A stretch of DNA of 64,000 nt. Origin: Eretmocerus hayati (Eukaryota; Arthropoda; Insecta; Hymenoptera; Aphelinidae). Every line of letters begins with the position of its first letter. Positions within the stretch are counted from its first letter, which is position 1. Positions 35,801 through 45,285 of the stretch are shown here, one piece after another. Both the position numbers and the translations under genes were made by a program. The notes below the pieces were generated by a model. It was not told the DNA's origin. It made no database searches and saw only the letters and a program-made list of their open reading frames with translations. The stretch lies in the NCBI GenBank assembly GCA_029851415.1, contig CM056744.1, positions 97,497,338-97,561,337 on the forward strand, read 5' to 3'.

Positions 35801-38627
35801 GGAATAATACATATTCGAGGACCAATGCCTCAACTTTCTCCTCAAAGAGAGGCCATAATTTTGCGAGCAATAAATGTACAATTACTAATGGGATCCAATC
35901 TCAATACGATGTTTCCTACTGATGACGTAGAATACCAATCTTGAGAACAATGCACTATCACAATCATACCAAAAAGATATGAAGAGCATGTTACATCTCT
36001 GATAAAACTTTTGCAAGTCTCCCCCGGAAGACGCCAAAAGAGCAAAGATGACATTCGAAAGCATAAAAATCATTCTTGATAGAACTCAAAAATAGGGACG
36101 GTTCCGATTTTCAGCCAATGAAATTTCATTACTTTTGAGCACGACGAAAACACCCTCGTTGCCAGATTTTAGCGTCATTTATTGGGGTCCACTTTTTTTG
36201 CCTGGGGCACGCCGTGAGCCGGAGCGCAACCTTCCCAAAGATGCTTCTGGTATTCGAGAAAGTGGCTAAACTTGATACAACAGCACGATTTTTCGCTCAA
36301 ATGATAGGTGGCACATCCAATAATCAGTATTAATAAAATAAGTTATTGTTCAAATATTGGAGCGCGGCATAAAGAAATAATAAAAACATGCATTTTTCAC
36401 GTTTTCTCGGGTTTTCTGTTATAAGTCCCTTGCTGAAAATGATTCCGTAGGACCCCATAGGATCCCATAGGACTCCGTAGCACCTAGCCCTGAGAAAATT
36501 TTTGATTGATATTCGCGGAATTTGGCACCCAAGACGCGCAGCAGACAAATTTCGACCCATTATTGTTCCGGTCCACGAGGCGGGTGGTGCATGGGATGGG
36601 AAGTGTAGAATGATCAAAATTTGTATGCTGCACGTCTTGAGTGCCAAATTCCGCGAATATCTAGATTAAAAATTCTCCCGGGGCCAGGATCCACGAAGTT
36701 TCATGGAATCCCATGGGGTCCCACGGAATTATTTTCAGCAGGGTCAGAGAATACCGATTTTCCGGGAAAATTTTTGGGAAGGTAATTTGTAGACCTTTAG
36801 AAGATCTACGAAAATAATGTTTACGCTCAATTCGACTCGCGAAATGCATCCCTTCAGAGTCATCCTTGATCAAAATTATAATCGACTTTGTTTGAATAAA
36901 TTCGCTGAAAATGTAATAATGGGCTCAAGCTGAAAGGGTTCTTGGTATTATTCCTCACTTTGATCGTTTTCGAGCCATAATAACAGCAAATTTCGCTACT
37001 CCCCATTCCAAATGCAGTGCTTTCAGCTTTCATCATTACATTTGAGTTGGAAGCCGCGAAATTCGCTATTTTCACAACTTGAAAACGATTAAATTTAAGG
37101 AAAATACCCAGAGACCTTTTTTGTTCAAAATTGACTCAACCTTTTGAAAAAAGTAGTTCGAACCCATTATTAAAAATTTTAGATGATTTATTGAAATAAT
37201 TCAATTGTAACTTTGGTCGAGAATATCTCCGAATGGTATTTGTAGATTTTTCAAAGATCTACTAATTAATTCTCCACAAAATATCTCGAAAAACTGATAA
37301 GATCTGACCTATAACAGATAGACTGAAGAATAGGCGAAAAAGGCACGTTTTTGTTGTAAACCCCTACCATGCCCCAATTTTGAAACAATGATTCTTATCA
37401 ATATTCAATATTGAATGTGCCACCGATCATTTATGTCCAAAATTAGCTTACAGTACCGACTTTAGCCACTTACAATTAGTGATCGAATTTCGGGAGTTGC
37501 GCACCGGTCTATATGTATCACTTTTCTCAATTCTGCTTTACGTCCAATATTTGGATTAGTTCATCGAAAATACTGGTCAAGCAAAATGGAATAACTATAA
37601 ATGCGTATTTCGGCCGTAAAATCGATTCTATGTAAAATATTCACAAGCAGTTGTTGGGAAGTTTTTCAACAGCCTGATCTATTAATCAAGCTGATCAAGG
37701 ATAATTATACAATTAACGCACCCAGCTATCCATGCGCACTGCGAAGCAATTTATAACTAATGTTAATGAGTCTTGCAAAAAGAAAAAATTTTTGTTTCAA
37801 CCTTCTACAACTTCGTTCTCTCATTTCACACGAAGCAAAAATATAGTTCAAATGTGACAAAGTAGGTTGATAAAGGAGTTTTAGTATGGTTTTTGTAGAC
37901 ACCAAGAATGAATTTTACAAATTCTGCCTCCAAAAATGAGGTAATGCATATTTTTGGTCTTCTCTTATCAACAGTTGAGATAGCGCACAAATGTTTACAT
38001 AAGCCATGGTAAGAGGTATGACTCTTCCCATACTTAACTGGAAATCTAACATTCAAATCCGGCAGATGTCTATAGCCGGTAAGTGATTTTTGAGTATCTT
38101 CAGTGGTATGTGGAAGTTGCTGAAGATTTCAACATTTGTCGAAAGCTGTTGCACAACGATCTATCAGCAGTTCGCTCATCTATTTCACGCGGAAAAGAAA
38201 ATTAGACTGCAAACCGGTATTACACTTCATTCATGACTTCACAATCAGATATTACCAGAATTTCGCCTTGTTTATTAGTGAATATCAAACAAATCTATGC
38301 ATGATTCTTTGAAGAAACAATAAATTCAGACGAACGAGAAAATTTATAAAAATATTAAGAGACCAAGATAAATACAGAAAACAGGCGGTCAGAAGCGATC
38401 AATGATCCTTATATAGTTTCAATCTTACTTATCAGTCAAGCGATCATTAGATCAAACGAATAACAATTACTCCTCATCAAACACACTACAAAACTCAAAA
38501 ATTATCACAAAAAAAACTCACCAGGCGGAAGTTTGCTGACAGAATCAGATTTACGCCCGACGGCGAGGAAAACGACCAAGAGTACAGCAACAACGGTAAT
38601 CAATATCACAGTTTCCACGGCTATCAT
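22234..38627 (-). CDS. Cytochrome P450, CYP2 clan, eight exons, 503 aa
   Basis: Haem-thiolate monooxygenase anchored in the ER by an N-terminal helix (residues 2-24). Exons in order: 38522-38627, 30606-30860, 29946-30180, 29021-29180, 28634-28745, 26397-26577, 25264-25529, 22234-22430. All junctions are GT-AG, phases agree, and the product is full length. Motifs: PPGP hinge at 34-37; WRCIR in helix C at 130-134; ESQR (ExxR) at 360-363; KPERF; haem loop FGKGKRQCPG with Cys443, its first Gly made across the last intron. The segments EGRPWNYFIRLRNMG and the haem region place it among insect CYP2-clan enzymes (CYP15/303/305-like), but I cannot fix the subfamily or substrate. Helix I reads AGLNIT at 303-308 where AGx(D/E/Q)TT is expected. 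The introns hold many transposons; intron 1 alone is 7.7 kb. Confidence 0.95.
22569..22873. repeat. Fold-back repeat in P450 intron 7
   Basis: Arms of about 105 bp (22569-22675 and 22765-22873) are complementary, including CTTTGGGAATCTTCTTGTTT and TGGTGAGAAATGAAGGTACC with their complements. The spacer is about 90 bp. No target duplication is identified. Confidence 0.8.
23722..24585. repeat. Inverted pair of SINE bodies flanking a tRNA-like loop
   Basis: The left arm (23722-24076) is the diverged inverted complement of 24238-24585, for example CGGGCCCATACTGACAGCCTTGATC against the complement of GATTAAGGCGGTGAGTATGG. The right arm is the body of the SINE at 24132-24753, so the left arm is an older, headless inverted copy of the same SINE. 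The 160-bp loop holds that SINE's tRNA-like head. The structure lies in intron 7 of the P450. Confidence 0.8.
24132..24753 (+). mobile_element. tRNA-derived SINE with perfect 17-bp target-site duplication
   Basis: The tRNA-like head (24137-24232) has an A box TGGCTCAGTCAGTAGAGG and a B box GGTTCGAATCC (24207-24217). A body of about 500 bp follows, then a 3' tail of ACAAAT-type repeats. The insertion is bounded by perfect copies of AAATACAAAAACGACCA at 24115-24131 and 24754-24770, the hallmark of LINE-assisted insertion. It lies antisense to the P450 transcript within intron 7. Confidence 0.88.
24899..25245. repeat. Decayed half copy of the 13525-14400 Tc1-like MITE
   Basis: Matches the right half of that MITE block by block: AACCCGTA, TGGAAAGAGCTACAA(C/T)ATCCCG(C/T)AAGAATTTTCACGCTA, then CATAATTTGATA-like and CTCATCTTT blocks. 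The copy ends about 19 bp from the donor site of P450 exon 7 (25264). The left half and the terminal CAGTACC are missing. Confidence 0.7.
26860..26889. repeat. CA dinucleotide microsatellite
   Basis: About 14 CA units preceded by a short TA/TACA tract, in P450 intron 5. Confidence 0.95.
27107..28532. mobile_element. Imperfect fold-back element, about 1.4 kb, in P450 intron 5
   Basis: The ends share CGCGCGAAACA-type sequence in inverted order. Long imperfect complements run inward (TATAGCACAAAATATGAA with its complement near 28449-28465; TTTTGCCCGATAAAAC near 28205 with its complement near 27420). The centre is near 27820. There is no transposase frame, and the target duplication is not clear. 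Confidence 0.7.
31188..33098. repeat. Near-perfect 1.9-kb palindrome in P450 intron 1
   Basis: Arms 31188-31983 and 32303-33098 (796 bp each) are inverted copies with at most a few differences, separated by 319 bp. An identical 168-codon frame therefore appears in both arms (31235-31741 plus, 32545-33051 minus); I do not recognise the product. The outer 120 bp of each arm is itself a hairpin built of TGACTTGCCAA and AGCTTGTGAATAG repeats. The near identity of the arms implies recent formation or ongoing gene conversion. Confidence 0.95.
33099..34205. mobile_element. Fold-back element with GGTGGGCCGAAAAAT ends
   Basis: Inverted arms of about 490 bp (33099-33585 and 33725-34205) share long blocks such as GCATTTTGCACGTAGATAAAG and TTTTTCGCTA/TAGCGAAAAA. 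The element starts at the base after the preceding palindrome ends. It is non-coding, in P450 intron 1. Arm divergence is clearly greater than in the 31188-33098 palindrome. Confidence 0.85.
34713..36219. mobile_element. 1.5-kb element with about 200-bp inverted ends, in P450 intron 1
   Basis: The ends are CACGGCGTGCCCC followed by GGCAAAAAAAGTGGACCCCA-type sequence, with complementarity extending over 34713-34908 and 36028-36219 at roughly 85 per cent by eye. The 1.1-kb centre is single-copy within this window. The small minus frames at 35156-35487 overlap in different registers and have no recognisable domain. Confidence 0.82.
36428..36743. repeat. Small fold-back repeat in P450 intron 1
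   Basis: Inverted arms of about 105 bp begin GCTGAAAAT(G/A)ATTCCGT and end at GATATTCGCGGAATTTGGCAC. Each arm also contains two or three short copies of GGACCCCATAGGAT-type sequence. Confidence 0.8.
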
Positions 38628-41285
38628 AGCTCGAGCTTCAGACGATATAATATAAATTTGGCTGTGTGTACTTGTCTTTGCAGTACGAGTATCAGGAGCG
38701 CATTGCCGATGATAAGAATAGCGGCCACTTCATTGCAGGAATGCACCCACGTGCTTCTGTACGATTGTAATGTATGGGGAATGTGAAAAGTAAGTATATC
38801 GATCCGAATAGTGTGTGTCGTTCTCGGTGACTCGTTCGAAAAAAAAAAATTAGAGGTGAAATAAGACCGAGGCGGCCGGTTGTCTAGTATGCACTGACCA
38901 CACTTGATAATGTTGGAACCGCTTTAGTGATTGCGTAAAAATATCGAGTGGGCGATCGATCTGATGATCTAAGGCTATAAAGACGTGGCGCCACCGCGTT
39001 GTTACATGTCGAACTCTGGACCAGTTTAATTTATTGACGCTGCAGCAATGAGCAAGATGATCGAGATACTCTGGAGAGATTTATAAATTGATTGTTTGGG
39101 TGAGAATCGAGTGCAAATTGAGCGCAACCCTTATTGTATATGGATATGGTTCTTAATTTGATTTTTTACAATTCCGTAATTCGAAGGTCTCGTATTTTCA
39201 ATTCAAGTATCCCAAATTTTACTTGGATTCCCATTGTTTCAAATTTTTCAATCAATACAAAAGTCCAGAAAAATGGGTGAATTCATTGACTAAGAATAAG
39301 TCATAATTGGATGTTACTTTTTGCTGCAAAAATAGTCATCTAGTGTGTTTACTGAGGAAGTTTCTTCTACCATTTTGATTTTTATATCTCAAAATCCCTT
39401 CAATGGAGCCCCAAACCTTCACGATATTTTGGCAGACTGATTGAAAAGTACATACGAAAATGTTTTCAATCGATTCATCGACTTATGTAAGACTGATTTT
39501 ATTTCGTCGGATAGAAATACCGAATTTTCGCCTATAATAATCTCTTAACGCAAGAAAAATCGAGTTATTCGACAAAATTATAAAAATTCTTTTCTGTTTA
39601 GGCCAAAATCTACAACAAAACAGCCAAAAAAATTGCAGCAGTCAAGAAAGAAATCATTCTATCTTTGTGATATTTTTTTCTTGGCCAATATCTTCCTAGT
39701 ATATTCGATGTATATTATTTTCGTTGAAAAATTTTAATCTGAGCAAAAGTTATTCTTGTGATTTTTCGAAAAAATCGGTATTGCTCAAATTTTGAGGCAT
39801 TTTATTTTGGAACTTTTGAATTTTGATCCCAAAAAACGACCACGAGTCTACTTAGTCGTATAGATTGGTCTAAAAAAATTGTTTGTCAGTACCTTCCATG
39901 ATTTTGAAGAAGATATCGAATAGAGAAGTTTTTTCCAAAAAATACTGATCAGATAACGGTTTTTGTGTCGACAAAATCCACGTGAATACAGTTTTTCACC
40001 TCCCACGGTTTTCCAAGCCAAACTTCAAAATTAAGGTTGTACCTCCCCCACCCGCTCCCCCTAAAAATAGAGTAATCATAAGGCAAATTTCATCTGATTA
40101 ATTTAACAATGAGTTCACACAGGGTCTAAAGACGGTCGACTTATCGCGATTCTCCAGTTTGCCGGTCTCTATCTCTTCGTAATCACATTGGCCTATGGAG
40201 TGTCAAATTTATTGTAACGTCGAAGTGAATATTGATGAACGGTAGCCAGAATACATATAAAAATTCTTATCTGAGCCAAATTTTGATTCTGCAGATCTCG
40301 TGGATGAAAACTAAAAGACAGTCGAAGTTAAGGCATAGAGATATAGTTAAGGCCGATAGCCGCATATATACCTATCCGTTCTGAGTGATATGCGAGATTA
40401 TCGAAAACGATAATGAAGCTCGTTGTGTCACATTGTTTGCGTTGATGGTCTAAATTGATTAAGGAAATCAGCAAAGAGCCGGACCAGAGTTTACAATATT
40501 TTTCTTTAAAATTTAGCCTTTCCGAAAAGGCTCTCGTGACATTCTGAATCGCTTACATTTACATCTCAAAGTTCTAGAGCAGCGAAGGCAGATTCAAGAT
40601 TCGTCTGACCTATACCGCCATATATCTGTTCACTTGGTCAGTCGTAGTTATTTGTTTCAAGATTACCATAAAATAAATTTGAATCGATCAATCAAAATTT
40701 TGATCGATTTCATCAAGATTGAACGGGTAGGGCTCTCTATTGCTAAGAACTAATATTACAAAAATTCTTTTGTGATCCTGCATAATGCCGAAAATACTGT
40801 AATTCGATGACCTCCTATTTTCGCGATTCCTTTTTCTTCGACATCCTTCAATTTTACGTCTTCTCTGAATATCAATGACACTCACAACTGTGGTTTCAAA
40901 ACAACTAATTCAAATGAATTTTGGGGTATAATGTCAATGATTCTCACCGGAACAATTTTGAATCCTGTTGCATCACGTCACTCAAGTCCGGTTCATCAAC
41001 TACACCATAGTCTGGAACAGCCATTCTTGGGTAAAGGCTGAACTCAATAAAATCAAATCAAAGTATAAAAAACTGATATTAATGCATAGCTTTGACCTGA
41101 TCGCAACGCGTGAACGAGTCAAACTGACGCTCAAGTTGTTGCTAAGAGGTTTGATTCTGGCTATACAAGCGCAGTTTGAGAATGCTGATTTAGCACTTGC
41201 TGTCGCCTCATCTCTCACATACTTGATCGCCGGTTCTCACTACTTGAATTTCGCCTCGAGGCACAAAGAAATATGTTGATAGTAT
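38628..41285. other. Upstream region of the P450 gene and intergenic AT-rich sequence
   Basis: The P450 start codon is at 38625-38627, and TATATTATATCG lies on the minus strand about 17-30 bp above it, probably too close to serve as the TATA box. The rest, to 41285, contains no gene, RNA or repeat that I can support. The 103-codon plus frame at 40968-41279 is unrecognised. Confidence 0.3.
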
Positions 41286-41403
41286 ATTACGTATCGAGTG
41301 CTGGATAACTTTTTTCTTCGTGGAAATCATGCTGGACATCGGCTTCGCCGACTTCTAGTATGGTTTTCACGAAGAAAAAAGTTTCCCACACGAGATACGT
41401 AAT
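41286..41403. repeat. 118-bp hairpin
   Basis: ATTACGTATC at 41286 pairs with GATACGTAAT at 41394. The arms (about 50 bp) also pair AACTTTTTTCTTCGTG with CACGAAGAAAAAAGTT. The tip is GGCTTCGCC, itself a perfect small hairpin. Confidence 0.8.
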
Positions 41404-41423
41404 TAATGTGTTTCACATTATGC

Positions 41424-41522
41424 TAGTAGCGTAGCATAGAAACATTTGTTTCCATGAAATTCAGGCTTCCTTGCCGAGCAAGGACGCCTGGAAACACATA
41501 ATGTTCCTACGCTACTCACATG
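41424..41522. repeat. 99-bp hairpin with a second hairpin at its tip
   Basis: GTAGCGTAG...AACATT...GTTTCC on the left pairs with GGAAACA...AATGTTCCTACGCTAC on the right. The tip CAGGCTTCCTTGC / GCAAGGACGCCTG is an inner hairpin. It lies 20 bp after the preceding hairpin. Confidence 0.75.
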
Positions 41523-41825
41523 TAAAATAACTATTCTGTGAAGTTTTTTTAACGCCTAGCTTTAGACGACTTTATTAAGCCGTGATAAAAATTATGTAGA
41601 TCAATTTCTTTGAACCTCAAGGGACGTAAAAAATTTTCGCTAATCTATCAAGAGCCTTCCACCGAGCGTTCCATACTTGAAACACAGTACAATTTTTTAG
41701 GGTTTTCCCAAACGGAATCATGAGAACTTTGACGTTTCATCACTCAAACTCGCTCATGCGGACATAAAACAAGTTTCGATGAGGCGCAAATGATCGCAAG
41801 CAGAGCGTGCGTGAAAATGAGACTT

Positions 41826-41900
41826 TTGTAGAATAGTACATTTCGATACAAGGGTGGAACAACTTTTTTTCGCGTCGAGTGATGGGTTTCCGGCCTGAGC
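41826..41900. repeat. Dispersed repeat with ACATTTCGATACAAGGGT core, copy 2
   Basis: Shares TACATTTCGATACAAGGGTG, TTTTCGCGTCGAGTGATGGG and CCGGCCTGAGCC with 9978-10050. It lies just outside the left arm of the 41912-44038 palindrome. Confidence 0.55.
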
Positions 41901-41911
41901 CGTAGGCGGTG

Positions 41912-44038
41912 CACGGTGAGTCATTCAGCCGAAAAAGGTCGAGTTGTGTGAACATGGGATTTTCCTCTGGGGTATGTTTCGGTTTCATTAGTAGATCATT
42001 TTCCAACTAGAATCAAAAAAATCGGTCGAGGGTTTTTCAAATAAAGTCGATTTTTCCATTTTTTTAGCCATTTTCCGAAAATAGTCTGTTCACTTCATCG
42101 CTCACTCTCGTTTCTTGCTTTGAAATCGACTATTCAAAATAACCAAAATATCTTTATTCGACGTAAAAAGACCCAATCTTTCGAAATCCGAGGTCTAAAT
42201 TGATCCCAGATAAGATCCGAATCATTTGAAATGGTCTATAGTACAAACCCTCTTTTCACCGGTAAAATTTACGGGAAATCCAGATCGTCTTTTCCGCGCA
42301 GTATGCGAATTCAATGAATTCCATGTATGACTTATTTTTTCAACTATTCGTAGAAGGATATAAGATATCTTACCGTTCTGATGGCGATTAAACGGTAATT
42401 ACAGAATATAAAATGCGAAAGTGTATCTCTTTAGTTAGTGCACCCTGTGATATTTGTTACACTGATAATCGAGCGAAACTTTTGTTTAAAAAAACTGATA
42501 ATGTGAGATTGGTCTTTAATACACTACCGGTCAAAAGTCTGAGGACACTTGGGAATCAAACTGATGAATTTCAGAGTTGGATCTCAGAACCTATTGGTCG
42601 TGGAGAGCTCTGCGTGGTCGCATTTTGTAGCTCATATCAAGCACTTTCACATCTATTTTCTGTATTTCCCATCCCGCGTATTATACCAGAGACACACGAG
42701 TCAGAAAAATGAATTTTTTCGCAATTTTTCAGGCAAGGTACGAACGCCTGCCGATTCTGGAGAGATCATTGGATCGCTATGAGACCGATGACATCTTGAA
42801 GCCCATGAAAAAACTTTCAAAATCCGTTTATGAACGTCTCTCAAAGTGGTTCTGGTTTCGAGATCTAAGTGATTTAGTGAGGGAGTTTTCCTCTCAAAAA
42901 ATCCCTTGATAATCCAAAAATGATGAGAAACAGCCCACTTTGGGGCAGGTGACCCTCATTTCTGCAAGAGTTCGACTAAACATCGAGATAGCCATCGAAA
43001 GTGAAGGCTACCGACCTTGGACTGGGCTGTTTCTCATCATTTTTGGATTAACAGTGTAATTTTTTGAGAGAAAAACACCCGCAGACAATCTGTCATATTT
43101 CAATGCCAGAACCACTTCGAGAGACGTTCAAAAATGAATCTTGAAGGTCTTTTTATGGGCTTAAAGATGTCATTGGTCTCATAGTGATCCAACAATCTCT
43201 CCAAAATTCGCAGGCGTTCGTACCTTTGCTCGGAAATTGCGAAAAAATTCATTTTTCTGACTCGTATGTCTCTGGTATAACATGTGGGACGGAAAATACA
43301 GAAAATAGACTTGAAAGTGCTCGATATGAGCTACAAAATGCGACCACGCAGAGCTCTCTACGACCAATAGGTTCTGAGGTATCCAACTCTGAAAATCATC
43401 AATTTGATTCCCAGGTGTCCTCAGACTTTTGACCGGTAGTGTATGTTAACAAGATTGTACGCATTGAACAGTTCGAAAAAAATTCAACACTTTTTTGTTG
43501 AAAAGCTGTTCAGATATAGCTCCTTACTTACATTTAGAATTCCAATCGAATGATGAGAATAAGGTCTCGGGCTTACCAAATACTAGTGAAATACGTCACT
43601 ATTGATATGTACACCCTTTCAGTATTCAAAAAGTCCATGTCCCCCGATGACAAAGGATATTCTTTGATTTTACGTAAATGTTTTCGGTAAAAAGAGGGTG
43701 CCCTGCTCTATAAACCATTCCGAATTATTCGGATCTTATCTGGGCTCGACTTGGACCTGGGATTTTGAAAGATTGGATCTTTTTACGTCGAATATAGATA
43801 CTTTGGTTATTTTGAGTAGTCGATTTTAAAGCAAGAAACGAGAGTGAGTGATGAAGTGAATAGACTATTTTCGGAAAATAGCTTAAGAAAATGGAAAAAT
43901 CGACTTTATTTTAAAAACCCTCGGCCGATTTTTTTTATTCTAGTTGGAAAATGATCTACTAATGAAACCGAAACATACCCCAGAGGGAAATCCCATGTTC
44001 ACGCAACTCGACCTTTTTCGGCTGAATGACTCACCGTG
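41912..44038. repeat. 2.1-kb palindrome with 358-bp arms enclosing a Tc1-like MITE
   Basis: Arms 41912-42269 and 43681-44038 are inverted, closely similar copies; both encode the same short antisense frame beginning MENDLLMKPKHTPE. The spacer contains the complete TA-flanked element at 42522-43441. The arms have no recognisable coding function. Confidence 0.92.
42522..43441. mobile_element. Tc1/mariner-like fold-back MITE, 920 bp
   Basis: The ends CACTACCGGTCAAAAGTCTG and the complement, each bounded by TA (42520-42521 and 43442-43443), are of the Tc1-like type. The halves are complementary for about 390 bp each, down to a loop of roughly 90 bp near 42955-43015 (AAAAATGATGAGAAACAGCCCA and its complement). 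No transposase frame is left. Confidence 0.9.
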
Positions 44039-44040
44039 GG

Positions 44041-45285
44041 TGATGCGAAAAATAAGTTTTACACACGTGTATCGAATACTATTTTTTGACAAACTGAGAG
44101 AAAGTGGAAAATCGGTGCTGAAAAGTTACTTTCTCGCACAGTGTGTCAAAATAATACATTTCGATACAAGGGTAGAAATAGTATATATTTCCGTACTGAG
44201 CGCGGTAGCCCATTTTGGGCACTAGGACAGTTTGTCTGTCGAGCGAAGCGAGTGTATGTGTGTGTGTGTATTATTGGCATCCCAGGTGGGGGCCTTGGGG
44301 ACCCCCTTCTGTTACGGCCATCAACGGGCTTTTTTGCGCAATGCGCGAGTTATCGGAATTTTTTCTTAGCACTCAGGAATTATGAGTATTCAGAATTTTT
44401 GTGGTGCAGTTCATGTTGGTGTTGTTTGTCGTGTAACTCGCAACGCAGGATTCTTATAGCGCGAGTAAGGCAAAAAAAATTCCACGCCCGAGTATCGGAA
44501 TACGTTTCGTAAACGAAAACTCCCGTGCGTAAAGCAGTGTTTTACGCACAGTTGATCGAAATACGTCTTTATGAATAAGGCCTTGACGTAAAACCTGCAG
44601 CAATAATCTCGATCCAAATACTTACCAATGACAGAGAGGACAAAAAGGATGGATCAGCTTCCTCGTCTCAGTTTCTTCATCTCTTATGCGTTCATCAGAG
44701 TTCAAAGATTCTCCACAGTGTAAAGTTCACGATCAATATCGTTCCTGCTATCGGCGATGGAAACTCTGCCACATTTGCACTGATACCGCCCCTGCTCTTG
44801 ATAAACATGTTCAAGTTAGAGAAAATAGATTTGGAAAATTTTGCGAAATTGGACCATAAAATTGGCTTGTATACATACTACTGAGAATCTCGTGTAAATA
44901 CACGGTTCCATTGGACTCTGATCAGCGGTGCGAATGACTTCACTACAGTTGCATGAGCATTATTATGCTCTAATAATTTCAAGTCCTTCAAAATCAAGAC
45001 TGTGCCTGGGAAAGACATCTCGATGTATGTGTGCGGCATCGCTTCGCGCCGTTTTACACACTTTTCATCCTTCACACATACATATAGGTCCAAAAATGGC
45101 TAGGATTGGAGACTAAAGCTAGAGGTGCTAAGTTTTTCCATACATGTGATTTATTTCTCAATCTAGGAATATTTACAAAATTCAGTTTGATTCGTGTAAT
45201 TACCTATCTACACTCTCGCGTTATGCAGTTAGAATATTTATATCACAAAAATATATGTATTTACATAAAAGAAAACAGAACTCAG
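44041..45285. other. Intergenic region downstream of UTP20, with a third partial copy of the dispersed repeat
   Basis: ATACATTTCGATACAAGGGT near 44155-44174 is the third copy of the dispersed core. A GTGCGTAAAGCAGTGTTTTACGCAC hairpin-like motif lies near 44524-44548. A short TGTGTGTG tract lies near 44258. No gene is supported. Confidence 0.35.
45150..45155 (-). terminator. Probable polyadenylation signal of UTP20
   Basis: AATAAA on the minus strand, about 130 bases below the UTP20 stop codon. Confidence 0.45.

Noticed and set aside
40968..41279. 103-codon plus frame with a hydrophobic stretch
   Set aside because: Single short exon, no family resemblance; the overlapping minus-strand frame is equally plausible by chance.
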